The translations under genes were made by a program, and so were the position numbers. From Erysipelotrichaceae bacterium (GTDB lineage Bacteria > Bacillota_I > Bacilli_A > Erysipelotrichales > Erysipelotrichaceae), in NCBI GenBank assembly GCA_900770275.1, contig CAAGJS010000049.1, forward strand, positions 1 to 13,268: a stretch of DNA of 13,268 bases. The letters run 5' to 3'. The notes below the pieces were generated by a model. It saw only the letters and a list, made by a program, of their open reading frames with translations, was not told the origin of the DNA and made no database searches. Shown here piece after piece: positions 13,240-13,268 of this stretch (position 1 is its first letter; every line of letters starts with the position of its first letter).

Positions 13240-13268
13240 ATCATCCTTGCCCCGGTGCTAGAATTACA

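Overview
The window looks like chromosomal DNA of a low-to-mid GC Gram-positive anaerobe of the Firmicutes, most likely a gut member of the Erysipelotrichia or a related class. The evidence is indirect: strong AGGAGG-type ribosome binding sites, sigma-A-like promoters, many intrinsic terminators, and a secreted flavin reductase lipoprotein of the kind common in those bacteria. The genus is not determined.

Layout. Bases 1-1448 (+) hold the 3' end of a class I ribonucleotide reductase large subunit and the complete small subunit, closed by a terminator. Bases 1520-2794 (-) are a small ArsR-controlled operon that looks decayed: an intact repressor with a palindromic operator, a metallo-beta-lactamase-fold hydrolase interrupted by one in-frame TAG, and a 41-codon stub of a nitroreductase. 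Bases 2929-4740 (-) carry a MATE exporter followed by a DUF1893 protein. Bases 4827-6053 (-) encode a CPA2-type cation/proton antiporter. Its leader (6080-6211) contains a promoter, a fluoride (crcB-type) riboswitch aptamer and a mutually exclusive terminator, so this antiporter is probably a fluoride-stress gene. Bases 6237-9625 (-) hold a GNAT acetyltransferase, a TetR regulator and an FMN/FAD fumarate-reductase-like lipoprotein with two palindromes in its promoter. Bases 9762-10478 (+) encode a Crp/Fnr-type regulator, convergent with a DUF488 gene (10489-10911, -). A glutaredoxin-like protein (11023-11319, -), a HAD phosphatase (11432-12241, +) and a U32-like cysteine-rich protein (12346-13239, +) complete the window.

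How the genes fit together. Most units are independent one- to three-gene transcripts. Three regulatory pairings can be read from the sequence: fluoride riboswitch with antiporter, TetR (probable) with extracytoplasmic flavin reductase, and ArsR with its own broken operon. The reductase is probably a terminal respiratory enzyme fed by an extracytoplasmic flavin electron chain whose other parts lie outside the window. No mobile element, CRISPR array, tRNA or rRNA was seen, and no gene-free stretch exceeds 300 bases.
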